From contig OZ007516.1 in the NCBI GenBank assembly GCA_963931865.1, positions 6,731,897 through 6,795,896 of the forward strand: 64,000 bases of DNA, given 5' to 3'. Below, in pieces: positions 11,201 to 24,135 of this stretch. The stretch's first letter is position 1, and every line of letters starts with the position of its first letter. Under the pieces are notes generated by a model. The model made no database searches and had not been told where the DNA came from. It saw only the letters and a list, made by a program, of their open reading frames with translations. The translations under genes were made by a program, and so were the position numbers. Source of the DNA: Axinella damicornis (lineage: Eukaryota; Porifera; Demospongiae; Axinellida; Axinellidae).

Positions 11201-14200
11201 TGCGCGACTTTGGCGTCAGTTTTTTATCGCTGAAGTAACATCTAACCATATATTAGACTGGATTTCAATTCTACAAAGAAAGGGGCATGGTGGCTCGAAA
11301 CGTTTTACCGAGATAAACATCCTGTTCGTGAGATACTGGGCGTTCTACTTGCCTGATCGGGCGAAAAGCGAATGGCTTTGTGGTATGAACGACCATCACT
11401 CGGTTTTCCAACGGCGTTCCGAGCCGCCCTCCAGTCAGTTGAAAACTTCCCATGGGTGCTGCCAAGCTGGCCTGTTAGCCCTTTCTGATTGCAAAATCTG
11501 ACGCCAAAAATTGCCAACTCGACCTTGAACTTTGATGTCACTGCCAATGTTGGCATGTTGTACTCAGGCGCTAAGATCATACCAGCTAGAAGGTACTCAT
11601 ATTGCTGTTATACCTCGTTTTGTTGCGTGTCCCTAGCTAGTTCCTGCACGGAGGGACAAAGGTAACTTGTACGTTATGTATATTTAATAAGCACACGGTA
11701 TCCCGCAACCTTAAATGAGAACTTCTAGACACATTTAACCTTCAAATACCAACAAGCTACTCCACTGCATGGCTGTAACAGGGTCTCGATAAGACCTCCA
11801 AATGCATGCAGTCCATGCAGTCTACTTATGACAATAAACTGCAGCAACATTGTATTTATGCAACCTACAGATTTCCATAATCAGAGACGGTATGCACACA
11901 ATATATAGTCCATAGCTCACATATCCGGTGTACTGGAGTTAGTAAACCGAGGGGATAAACCTCCAGATGCTTCCCATGTACACATAGAACAAAACAAGGA
12001 TACGATTGAGCAACATTTTCAAACTTACGTTGACGTTGTGCGTCTTCATAACCTTTCTGGTGATCATTCCAGGAGCATGCAATCGAATAGCTTCCAGCAC
12101 ACACCTACAAAGAAAATTATAGCAGGAAAAATACGATTTCACTCATTCACTTATATAAGGATGTATACTCCTGTTTCTTTGTATTTCCCTTAGTGTATGT
12201 ATACATCATCTTGAAGTACGGACATTTTTCATGAGTTAACAGTATACCAGTATTGCTAAACTGTTTCCATGAAGTACCTGGACAGGCATGCAAAACAAAT
12301 CAAGGTAGTGACGTCAATAAATGGGCCAAATAATAAGATACCCGAATTTTTGACAGCAGATTGTTTATTCAGGTCTCATCATTCAGTGGGACAAGGAATT
12401 ATAAGAGCAATCCAACAGGTTGGAAATAAGTTATCCTCTAAAAGAGATCTATAGTTCAGGACCCAAGGTGGGCACAAATATGTAACAGTATACCAACCTC
12501 TTGACTGACATCACACCCTTCAGAGCATCCTCACTGATGGGACAAAATGTGCTGTCTGGAAACAAGGGCAGTAGTAGCATGGTGAAGGGTTACACACATC
12601 TATATAGCTTCACAATTAGTCTGCATGCATACTGAAATAATTAACCACACTCCTGGTAGGAGGCCTGCTGCAACATTGTGTCCTGGGTAAAAGTATCTGT
12701 AGCTGGCCGTGATTGCATGCATCTACCAACTTGTCTTTACAGCTCGCCCCAATGAACACGCAGGTATGTACATGATGTCATATACTGCTATGACATTGTA
12801 GTCAATGAGTAGCCAAAACACACTCCACCGTGGTCATGATGGTGCAGTCGGAATTTTTGTGTGATTCCCATATTGTTTCCCCTACCAGGGGTATTTTACA
12901 TTCAAAGAGAACATAAAAGCAATATTACACTATGCAGAATTGACAAGTTTCTATCCGCAAAGAGCAAGCAAATCGCATGCAGTACACAACGTGGAAAGCT
13001 AGAGCAAATGGTTACTGGAAACGATACTTGCAAACAAGCAAATCAACACAGGGTTAACTTACTAGTAGCTACTGCTTTACATAGACAGCTATAGAAAACA
13101 TTACTGCCTGACCAACACATACGTACCATCTGAAGTTAGAGGTATGCTCTCCACATCTTTCCTCAGTGCTTTGTAGATTTCGGGGTTACCCAGAATATAT
13201 GCCATAGTCCAAAACACCATCTACGCACGTACACATAGAATGTAGTGTGCATAAGGTTAAGAGACTGTATTATGTGCACATCCAGTTATCCCAACAAGGG
13301 TACCTAAAGATGAAGAGGGGATGTTCCATGCCTCTTGGTGTTCTACCATCGAGACACCATGCAGGGTGGTGTAAAAAGCAAAGAACTTGTATACGTACAG
13401 TACCTCACAAGCCATTTTATCTTCTCATACAAATCACACTGTGGTTAGGTCTATCACACACACAATAGCCTCGATCCCAGGCTGTGTGGGAACGAGGCTA
13501 GTACACACACCAGCTCTTACAGGCACAGCATTAGCTTGTGATGCCCACAGCAGTAAGAGAGAGTAGTTGTGAGCACTGGAGAGGTCGACCGCATCAATCA
13601 GCTGCTCAGCTACAGTCTGGAATGTGCAGAGAAAGATACGGTACACGTCTTTAAAATTGATGCCAAGATTTGGAACGCTCCTCTGACAAGCATGTGGCAC
13701 AGTTTCACCGCAAATCGCTTCTCCCAAAAATCGGTAGGCTTCTTCTGACGGAAGATGTGGAAGGCTTCTTCCGAAGAACATTGTATGTATACCTAAGTTA
13801 CGAAAACGGTGCAGCGTTGCTTACGGATCTTCTAAAGCTTTGTTTAGGCCTTCCATAACCTCGTTTGGAGATGTGTTTGCAACAGAAGGCCGGACCACCA
13901 ATGGTGAATCTTGGCATCAATTTTAATGGCACGTACCGCATGTGTACAGATGGACTATACATCGAGGTTCCCAACGAAGGGAAATACACAAAAGAATACA
14001 CACACGGAATACACTAACAATATAACTCACTGCAGAGGGACCGAGTTCTTTATATGCACTTAGTAGGCTCTCAGTATTATGTGCAATGTGCTCAACAGTT
14101 TCAGGAAACATTCTGCTTACCTTTTCCTTTGAGTGACCGTTCTCTCCACACTCCCCCAGGTTCCTTTCTCGAATGCCTTCCACCACAAGCTTGAACAGGG

Positions 14201-17119
14201 ACAACAGTTTGTACTTGCACCTACTCCAGTCCCTGTGTGACGAAGAGCAAGAATGCGTGCGGAAGAAAATATCCAACTGGGTAGGGCTAGTGCACACAGA
14301 CGCATGTATGCAAAGGGATAATGAGTTGATAATGGCCACTTCAGCACTATGGCAGATCGCATATTTTGTGCTGCTTGTTCATGAAAATGGATGTGTATCT
14401 AGCTCTGACAGTGTCACCTCTTCATGGATGACTCGTTCCCAGGCCCCCGCCCACCTTTTCGTCACTTGCAGTATGGAAAGCGGGGAGACCCTGGTATATA
14501 TCTTTCCTCACGTGAGCATGACAACCACCTTTCTACACTTGACGTCATGCACATGAGGAAAGATACCAGGCCCTCCGCGTTCTTCGTGCAACCAAAACAA
14601 GACAAGGGAACAAGACTAACAGTTTGCCTTCCATATAAGTTCGCAGTTAACGTACCCTGCTCTTAATTGTAGCAACCATGCTGGAGTGAATGGTACAACC
14701 GGTGGTCGGTCATCCTTTTTTGACTGTGGAATTACTTTCTGTTTCATTGCATGTTATGTGGACAAACGTATACATCCTGGATTGTGGATTATCAAAATTT
14801 ACAGACTGCCACAGACATTCCAATGTATGTATGACTCACTTGAGAAATATTTCCGGTAATTCTGCTCCATACTCGAAGTCCGCATCATACTTCACAAATG
14901 CTTTCTGAAATTCAAGCATCTCTTTCTGCAGTATTGAGAGTAATTATAAAGTGTTTTCGTCACTCTCACCAGGAAATATTTTCATTCTTAAATTGCCAAC
15001 AGACTTCAGCCCTGATGTTGTCCTTCAGCTCACGATAGGACTTATTTGCCTCAGCCAGCCATTGCAGTTGGTGGACAATACCAGTATCTGCTAGCGTTTC
15101 TTCCACCATTGATGATGGCAGAAACAATGGTAGCAGGTTCGGAGTCAGAGAGCTTCCCACAACTGGTGTAGCCATAGCCCATGAATCATGAGCTATTGCT
15201 CCGAAAGATCACAGCTTAAATCGAAGAAGGAGGTGAAACTGAAAACAATTCCTGCTATGGTAGTCGGCTCATTTTAGGCGGTAGACTTGAACATGTTTTT
15301 TTTCCACTACTTCTGCAAGGCAAAATAGTGGGAAGGTTTAATGCATAATGCTTGGTACAAGTAAAACATACCCTTGTTTGTGGGACATTGTCTTGGCCAA
15401 ATAGCTGCTTCACAACAGCCTCAAACATGGCATCCCTAACAAAATCCATCAAGTCCATTTCCCCTTGGTCACCGTAATAACAGAGGCAGCTGTAAAATTC
15501 CTGAGACAGTATAGGGCACAATCGAGTGATGTAGGTGGGAATTAGGCACCCCTTAATTGTGTCATGAAGTGCAGTGTGGTACTTGAAGAATGACTCTTGG
15601 GAGAGACCACCTGCATTCAGTGTAGTCCATGTGTTTGTTTGGTGTGTGTGTGTGTGTGTGGTTGGGGGAGGGGAAGGGGGGGAGGGGGGGAGGGGGGAGG
15701 GGAAGGGGAGGGGGGGAGGGGGGGGGGGGGGGGGGGGAGGGGACAACTTAAAGAAGATGATTCATGGAGTGAGCCTACACTACTCTGGGTAGCGGTTGCA
15801 CAGTCTCGAACTGCACACTGGAATATGAATAGTGTAGCTTACACGAGTAGTCGAACCTGGATAGCAATGTAGTTGAACCTGAATATGGATATATATATAT
15901 ACACAGACCCTGTAATAGATATTACTCAACCCTTGAACCCTAAGCCAACTTAAAATGATGTTAACCATGTGCCGCATGTTTCCACTTGTGTATACAAGGG
16001 CCTGGCATCCCGCCTTGCAGACTGCTTGGATGTTCGGATGGTGGCCACATTGGGTGTCCATCAGAGTGGGGATTGGATAGAAATTTAGCAGCAAACAGCA
16101 GACATAGCAAGCCTCAACACAGAAACTATAGACTACCTCTGACAAGGTCTGTAGTCAACCAAGAGATATCACAGTAAAATCGGAAGGTTTGCTTTAATCT
16201 AGGAATGGTTATCTCAGTTGCAGCATCAGGGATAACTATTCCTAGGTTAAAACAACCTTCCGTTTTACAGTGAACTTATTGGTGCTTGCATACGTAGATG
16301 GGTAATATTCCAATGTTGACTATGAGATCACACTACTATCCTAATCAGTTTTCTAACTGGCAACTGCTACGGTTTGCATACCTGCTCTCTTGGTGAAAGG
16401 TTGCACTGCAGCTTGAAAATCAGTGAGGGTGGTTTGGAAATAGTGGGAATAGTCTCTCGGGTTGGTGATAAAAGTCATTCTCTTTCCAGCAGCATGGATT
16501 GTAAAGATGTCTCCAAGCTATTACAGCATTAGTGTGTGCATGGGAGAATATAGTATGGGAGGAGGGAATGCATCCATCGTTACACTGTTGAAAGGTCATT
16601 ATTAGGCTATAAAACACGTTCCCAGGCCGTACTGCAAGCGACGAAAGCTGGGCGGGGCCTGCTGACAAGACTACTATAAAGTATGTTATGTTACTCCTAA
16701 ACAACTGGAGTGATTTCTTTGGTTGGTTTCGATGCCTCAGTATAGTTACATAATAACCTCCGCTCTGACCTACAGTAAGTGTCTAACCTGTACATACATA
16801 GTGCATGGGTCTTGGAGGTGTCCACAAAATTATATACTCATCCTATACACAACACTCTTGCTACACTCCGAGTCCCAAACCACCACCAGCCACTAAATGA
16901 ATCTAGTGCTGGACTCACCTCCTTCTTTGTTCGCTGGATGAACCACAAGGGCTCCTTTCCAAAAGGGATGGCACACCCCACCCACGGCATCCAGCCACCT
17001 TTCACAGGTGGGAGACGCGTTCTGCGAGTCGAATTGCTTCTCACAAGCCACAACAAAGTAGCGAGCAACGCCAGGCCACCAATAACTACTGCAGCTGCAA
17101 CAGGACCTGTGAACTCCAT
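8238..17119 (-). CDS. CYP39A1: CYP39A1-like cytochrome P450 (oxysterol 7-alpha-hydroxylase), complete
   Basis: Thirteen exons in transcript order: 17119-16919, 16517-16382, 15610-15372, 14925-14840, 14232-14031, 13616-13521, 13220-13127, 12555-12498, 12104-12029, 10508-10413, 9998-9910, 8974-8887, 8309-8238 (TAG). They total 1533 nt, or 510 aa (human CYP39A1 is about 470). Residues 8-27 form the N-terminal ER membrane anchor, followed by a basic/Pro-rich hinge (RRTRLPPVKGGWMPWVG). The I-helix region reads LLLLWASQANAVP and lacks the usual P450 Thr, as in the CYP7/CYP8/CYP39 clan. The K-helix ExxR is EAIR (residues 375-378). The haem loop FGGGRYQCPG gives Cys455 as thiolate ligand. The C-terminus HLVGTQQP matches the human HLVGVPQP tail. 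Expected reaction: NADPH-dependent 7-alpha hydroxylation of a side-chain-oxidised sterol; the substrate in this organism is inferred only. Exon 5 contains an in-frame internal GTAAGC at 14120 that could be an alternative donor. Intron 9 carries a gypsy fragment. Confidence 0.92.
8364..8667. mobile_element. MITE-like element rich in GGTCAAG/CTTGACC
   Basis: The ends are inverted: GGGGGTATACGTGACACTCCCAT at the left and ATGGGAGTGCCACCCC at the right. The interior is made of 'cggtcaa' blocks. A second copy in opposite orientation lies at 26913-27182. This copy sits in the last intron of CYP39A1. Confidence 0.65.
9285..9545. repeat. Dispersed repeat with internal GGGAGCAGCA(A/G)CTGAAG satellite
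   Basis: About six imperfect copies of a roughly 30-nt unit (ggagcagcaactgaagcaga, then cacaattg) are followed by a unique tail containing gaagtagctgagcaaagc. The same unit and tail recur in reverse orientation at 20465-20690, so this is one dispersed family with a variable-length core. It lies in CYP39A1 intron 11. A related tail is seen at 9785-9865. Confidence 0.7.
10690..11130 (+). pseudogene. Degenerate Ty3/gypsy gag fragment with zinc knuckle
   Basis: The translation contains a CCHC-like knuckle (CYRCGLQRHQ, then HIARVC), preceded by a segment typical of the gag C-terminus (LPKLICFKKL, DLQKADSQ) that is spread over different frames. Frameshifts and stops show it is dead. It lies on the + strand inside CYP39A1 intron 9, opposite to the host gene. 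A 211-codon open frame (10866-11501) runs through it but its downstream part is not recognisable. Confidence 0.6.
14427..14622. mobile_element. Palindromic TAGCCTCGTTCCCAG-family MITE
   Basis: Starts ctcgttcccaggcccc and ends with the diverged inverse gggaacaag. Internal inverted arms carry GGTAT..CTTTCCTCACGTGAG and GAGGAAAGATACC. It is a short relative of the elements at 28370, 29302, 52710 and 53920, and lies in CYP39A1 intron 4 just upstream of exon 4. Confidence 0.65.
14966..15175 (-). CDS. Unidentified 69-codon ORF nested in CYP39A1 intron 3
   Basis: The ORF starts ATG GCT ACA CCA and shows coding-like composition: it begins MATPVVGSSLTPNLLPLFLP and has a helical, charged second half (QLQWLAEANKSYRELKD). 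It ends either at TGA or at a good donor, TCCTG|GTGAGAG, just before the stop. The reading phase does not fit inclusion in CYP39A1 (exon 3 ends phase 0; this exon would end phase 2). It could be the first exon of a small nested gene, a captured exon, or chance. I do not recognise the protein. Confidence 0.3.
   Translation of the reverse strand: MATPVVGSSLTPNLLPLFLPSSMVEETLADTGIVHQLQWLAEANKSYRELKDNIRAEVCWQFKNENISW
15638..15742. repeat. (GT)n followed by G-rich (GGGGA)n tract
   Basis: About 20 bp of gt repeats run into about 80 bp of almost pure G with scattered A on the + strand (C/T-rich on the CYP39A1 strand). It lies in CYP39A1 intron 2, about 30-130 bp upstream of exon 3's acceptor, where it acts as an extreme polypyrimidine stretch on the transcribed strand. 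G-quadruplex potential is obvious on the + strand. Confidence 0.9.
16165..16273. mobile_element. Short hairpin MITE in CYP39A1 intron 2
   Basis: CACAGTAAAATCGGAAGGTT is mirrored by AACCTTCCGTTTTACAGTG about 70 bp later. The arms extend to about 45 bp (AGGAATGGTTATC and GATAACTATTCCT). No coding content. Confidence 0.75.
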
Positions 17120-17185
17120 CCTGCACTGCGAAGTTAACCATGCACTAGTCTTGGACTGCCATGCCCCTGCGTGGCTTCACTTAGA

Positions 17186-17429
17186 AGCCTCGTTCCCAGG
17201 CTGCAAACTGAGGCCTGGGAACGAGGCTAACACGGGGTCATCATTCGCATTAATTAAACTTCACACTCGAGTCATTACAGACCCCTCCCCTCAAATCAAC
17301 ACTACACTATACCATGTATGTAGTCTACTAGCCTTGTTCCCAGGCTCCCGCCCAGCTGCTCATCGCTTGCAGTACAGAAACGCAGACTGCAAGCGACAGA
17401 AAGCTGGGAGGGGCCTGGGAACGAGGCTA
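17186..17429. repeat. Two TAGCCTCGTTCCCAG palindromes in the NACA-CYP39A1 intergenic gap
   Basis: Palindromes at 17186-17229 and 17329-17429 both have arms AGCCTCGTTCCCAGGC-like and GCCTGGGAACGAGGCT. They occupy most of the 412 bp between the NACA stop and the CYP39A1 start, so CYP39A1's promoter or 5' UTR must include or lie between them. Confidence 0.9.
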
Positions 17430-17531
17430 CATATAGTGAGGAGTTAACACGCAAGGTGGTTCCACTTTGGTCATTACTGAAAATCAACATACACAACAAC
17501 ATTGCAAAAGAGATGATGTTTTGCGAACTTC

Positions 17532-20917
<3,386 letters not shown>

Positions 20918-20988
20918 CTGAAACAGGAAAAGATTTACAGTGTTTCAGTACACTACCAACAGCAGCATAAATCCACTTCCCTGCTCCC

Positions 20989-21490
20989 ACGTTATTATAC
21001 AGTCATTCAGTAGCTACAAATTTTGTAACACAAATTTTTGGTTAAGTATTCGAGGGGCAACCGCACTCCTGGTAGCCGGTTGCAACAGGTTGCAACTCGC
21101 TGGTAGCACAAGCTAGGTATTGCAGCTCATTCCAATTACGTTATTATACAGTCATTCAGTAGCTACAAATTTTGTAACACAAATTTTTGGTTAAGTATTC
21201 GAGGGGCAACCGCACTCCTGGTAGCCGGTTGCAACAGGTTGCAACTCGCTGGTAGCACAAGCTAGGTATTGCAGCTCATTCCAATTAACGCACATGTCAC
21301 GTGAGGACCATGCTCAGTCAATCGATATCGCTAGCAATGGCGAGTTTCAGCACCAACGTTTTACGTTTGGGTCACTGCATGATAGCGATCACGTCGGTGT
21401 AGTCAACCTATGTAGGCCAATCCTAAGTCTTCATTCAAACATTACATATTATTATCAATTTTTCCCCTACCAGGAGTGTAATTTTCAACA
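20989..21490. repeat. 149-bp direct duplication within a dispersed repeat
   Basis: The stretch gttattatacagtcattcag to the phrase gcagctcattccaatta occurs twice with period 149 (20991 and 21140). The flanking DNA up to about 21490 (caccaacgttttacgtttgg, then cccctaccaggagtg) is related to 42790-43290 and 52490-52710, so all belong to one dispersed element family ending in AACCGCACTCCTGGTAG. It lies upstream of the mapped NACA exons. Confidence 0.85.
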
Positions 21491-21732
21491 GGAAGGGATG
21501 ACTGCTTACGGTGCCGTGGACAGTCCCATGGGGGACCACTCACAGTTCCGCGTATGGTCCTAGGGGGTGGTGGGGGCGGGAACAGCGGCTTGAATTACAA
21601 CCACAAGAGTAGTGAATAATATTGAAACAAATCGCTCCAGTGAGATGATTGGTCAGTTGAAACGCAATCAAGTGCAATGTTTGCTGGACCCTCTCTACCT
21701 TCCGCGCACGGCTTCGCCATGTGCATGTGTAA

Positions 21733-21943
21733 CCGGCCTGGCGGAGAGGGGCTAGTGGCTAGACTGTCCGGCCTGGCGGAGAGGGGCTAGTGGCTAGACT
21801 GTCCAGCCTGGCGGAGAGGGGCTAGTGGCTAGACTGTCCGGCCTGGCGGAGAGGGGCTAGTGGCTAGACTGTCCGGCCTGGCGGAGAGGGGCTAGTGGCT
21901 AGACTGTCCGGCCTGGCGGAGAGGGGCTAGTGGCTAGACTGTA
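21733..21943. repeat. 35-nt tandem repeat, six copies
   Basis: The unit is ggcctggcggagaggggcta followed by gtggctagactgtcc, repeated six times with one G/A difference. The same phrase (tagcccctctccgc .. gaggggctagcgg) occurs once as an inverted pair at 62888-62932. It lies between NACA and LSM10. Confidence 0.95.
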
Positions 21944-22984
21944 CTTTCGTACTTTCGTCAGAATGCAGTGCTTGGCTACACTGAAGGGTAGTTCATATGC
22001 CCAGACCCTTACCCACAGGTTGGGTCTGGGAACCAGGCCCGGGGGACCCTTAATTTTTCGCTATCCACTACTAGTAGGACACCACAATCCCTGAAGGGGG
22101 CAATATCCCTAGGAAAGTATACTCGGGGGTGCCACACTCTTTACAAGACTGGGAATGAAAAGTCATTGCTTTAAATTACTACCACCGAAGGTACTGCCTT
22201 TTTCTACGCTATCCCCAATAAAAGGAACTCATTAGGATCTTTCACGACACCCATGCTCGAAGATTACCCCACGATGACATACGTACATGATGGATCCTTT
22301 CAGGTATCGTCTTTTCTTGCAAAAATGGCCACACGTGCAGTCAGGAACGGTAAGCGAACGCATTCGGTTCCAATTTAGGCACAAACACACGTGCACGTTC
22401 CCGTTCCGACATGGTAATACGTACATTCAAGGGTACATTGCAGTACTCAAACTCCTGCAGTGCAGCTAGCATAACATTGTTGGGCGAGCCTGAGCGGAGC
22501 GAGTGCATGCATGTGCAGCATGCGTATCACTGCCATTCGAAAGTAACTCAACCTCAGGGTGTATGGACAGCAGACTACTCAAGAAGTGCAAGTAGCTACA
22601 TGTATGTGCCATAGTACCTCTGAAAGCCTAGAAAGCCTTCCCCCTGTGAAGTGCACAAAAAAAGAAAGGAAAAAATCTAGCAGCCTCCCACCATAATGAG
22701 AGAGAGAGAGAGAGAGAGAAAAGAAGGAATAAAAAGGGGAAAAAAAAGAAAAAGAAAAAACCTAGCAACAACCCATCCCTCCGTGACAGGTCAGACACCG
22801 AAGTGTGCAGCCTCAGGAGCGCTGGATAGGCGATGACTGGGATCACAGGAGGCCGCCTGCTTTGCCACAGAACATCCTTTAGCTTCGGTGGTCAGATGGG
22901 AACCGGCGTACTCCGGCTGCTAGGCCGGGAGTCGAGGAGTGGCCCAAACCCCGACTCAATTATTGGGGAGGCAAATGTTCAGAC

Positions 22985-23115
22985 CCCAGTCTGCAAGCGA
23001 ACACGCCATCCCGACTTCCCGCCAAAACTTGGTACAAATTCAGTATTTAAGCCCAAACCGGATGTATCCGGGTGCGCATGCGCGTGCCACCTGACCTTGA
23101 CTTCCCGCCAAAAAT
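22985..23115. promoter_or_regulatory. Promoter-like cluster: two E2F-type sites around an NRF1-type palindrome
   Basis: TTCCCGCCAAAA occurs at 23016-23027 and 23102-23113, and TGCGCATGCGC (NRF1 consensus) at 23073-23083. The surrounding 300 bp is CpG-rich compared with its neighbours. Both site types are known housekeeping or cell-cycle promoter elements. It lies about 2.1 kb upstream of the first mapped NACA exon (- strand), so NACA is the likeliest target. A + strand transcript cannot be excluded. The rest of 21950-24135 shows no gene I can support. Confidence 0.35.
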
Positions 23116-24135
23116 ATTTCAAACCTCAGCCGCTTGAAGCTACCTGAGCTACGGCTAGCTAGCTAACTCTCCTTGCTCACCAATTCGACGATAGTTGGGA
23201 CAGTGACGTCGACATCGATATCATAGAAACGCCACTGTCTCCTCTAACGAATTGCCCTTGCCTTCCACATCTGACCTCTAGTCTACACACACAAAGTACC
23301 TGGCCATATGCATAGGTGAAACTGGTATAATTTTATCCATGTATTATAGATTCTTGTTGCACATCATGAGCACAACTGAGCCACATGATATAGACTACTA
23401 TGATGTCGACAGTGTTTGCCATATGCATGATCTGCATGGGCATTACACATCGATATGATCAGTTTCTTATGGCTGGTAAAGAGATATACACAACAGATGT
23501 ATATTGTGTATACAGGTTGACTAGTTATAGTGCACATGAAAATAACACAATATGAAAACATTGAACAGCTAAAGAATCTTGCATTTGCAGAGCCACCACA
23601 GACACGATTATTTTCTTTGTACTGTCTCAATGACGTTCCCTTTGTGCGGGTGGTGTGGGGGAGGAGCTAGGGTGAGGTCAGTATTTCCGCCTTTGCATTG
23701 CACACGTAGACCTAATTTCAGCCTCTAGGAGACGCTGCTTCCATTCAACTGGCATGTGTAGTGCCTTACATTTCAGTCAGTCATGCATAACACTAGATAT
23801 TCTACCCATGCAGAAATTGACATCTGAATGCATGCCCAGTAGCATCTAGTGACGTGGTCATGATAAGATGTTGGAAGTGGATATTGGTCCGGCAGGAAGT
23901 ACATATTGATGGTCCACATGGGCATGACTATATTTGGTGGTGCTACATGTACCAGTGGCATTAATCTGCACTGAGTTGTTGAGGTTACATCTTGGTTTAA
24001 TAATCGATGAGATGGCCTCACCATGGAATGCAATATCGTGCTTGATCTGGCTTTGCCAGACTAGTGTCTTTCAACAATAATGTAGCATACTAATGAACTC
24101 TCACGTATGTACAAAATATCAATAATGGTATCTGT

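Noticed and set aside
14121..14121. An extra intron in CYP39A1 exon 5 at AAG|GTAAGC
   Set aside because: The frame reads through without a stop to the next donor, and no good acceptor lies between; noted as a possible alternative donor only.
22833..23290. A + strand gene with FDDSWDSDVDIDIIETPLSP-like acidic coding sequence downstream of the E2F/NRF1 cluster
   Set aside because: An in-frame stop precedes it, there is no ATG or acceptor, and LSM10 closes off the right side; kept only as a promoter-like region.
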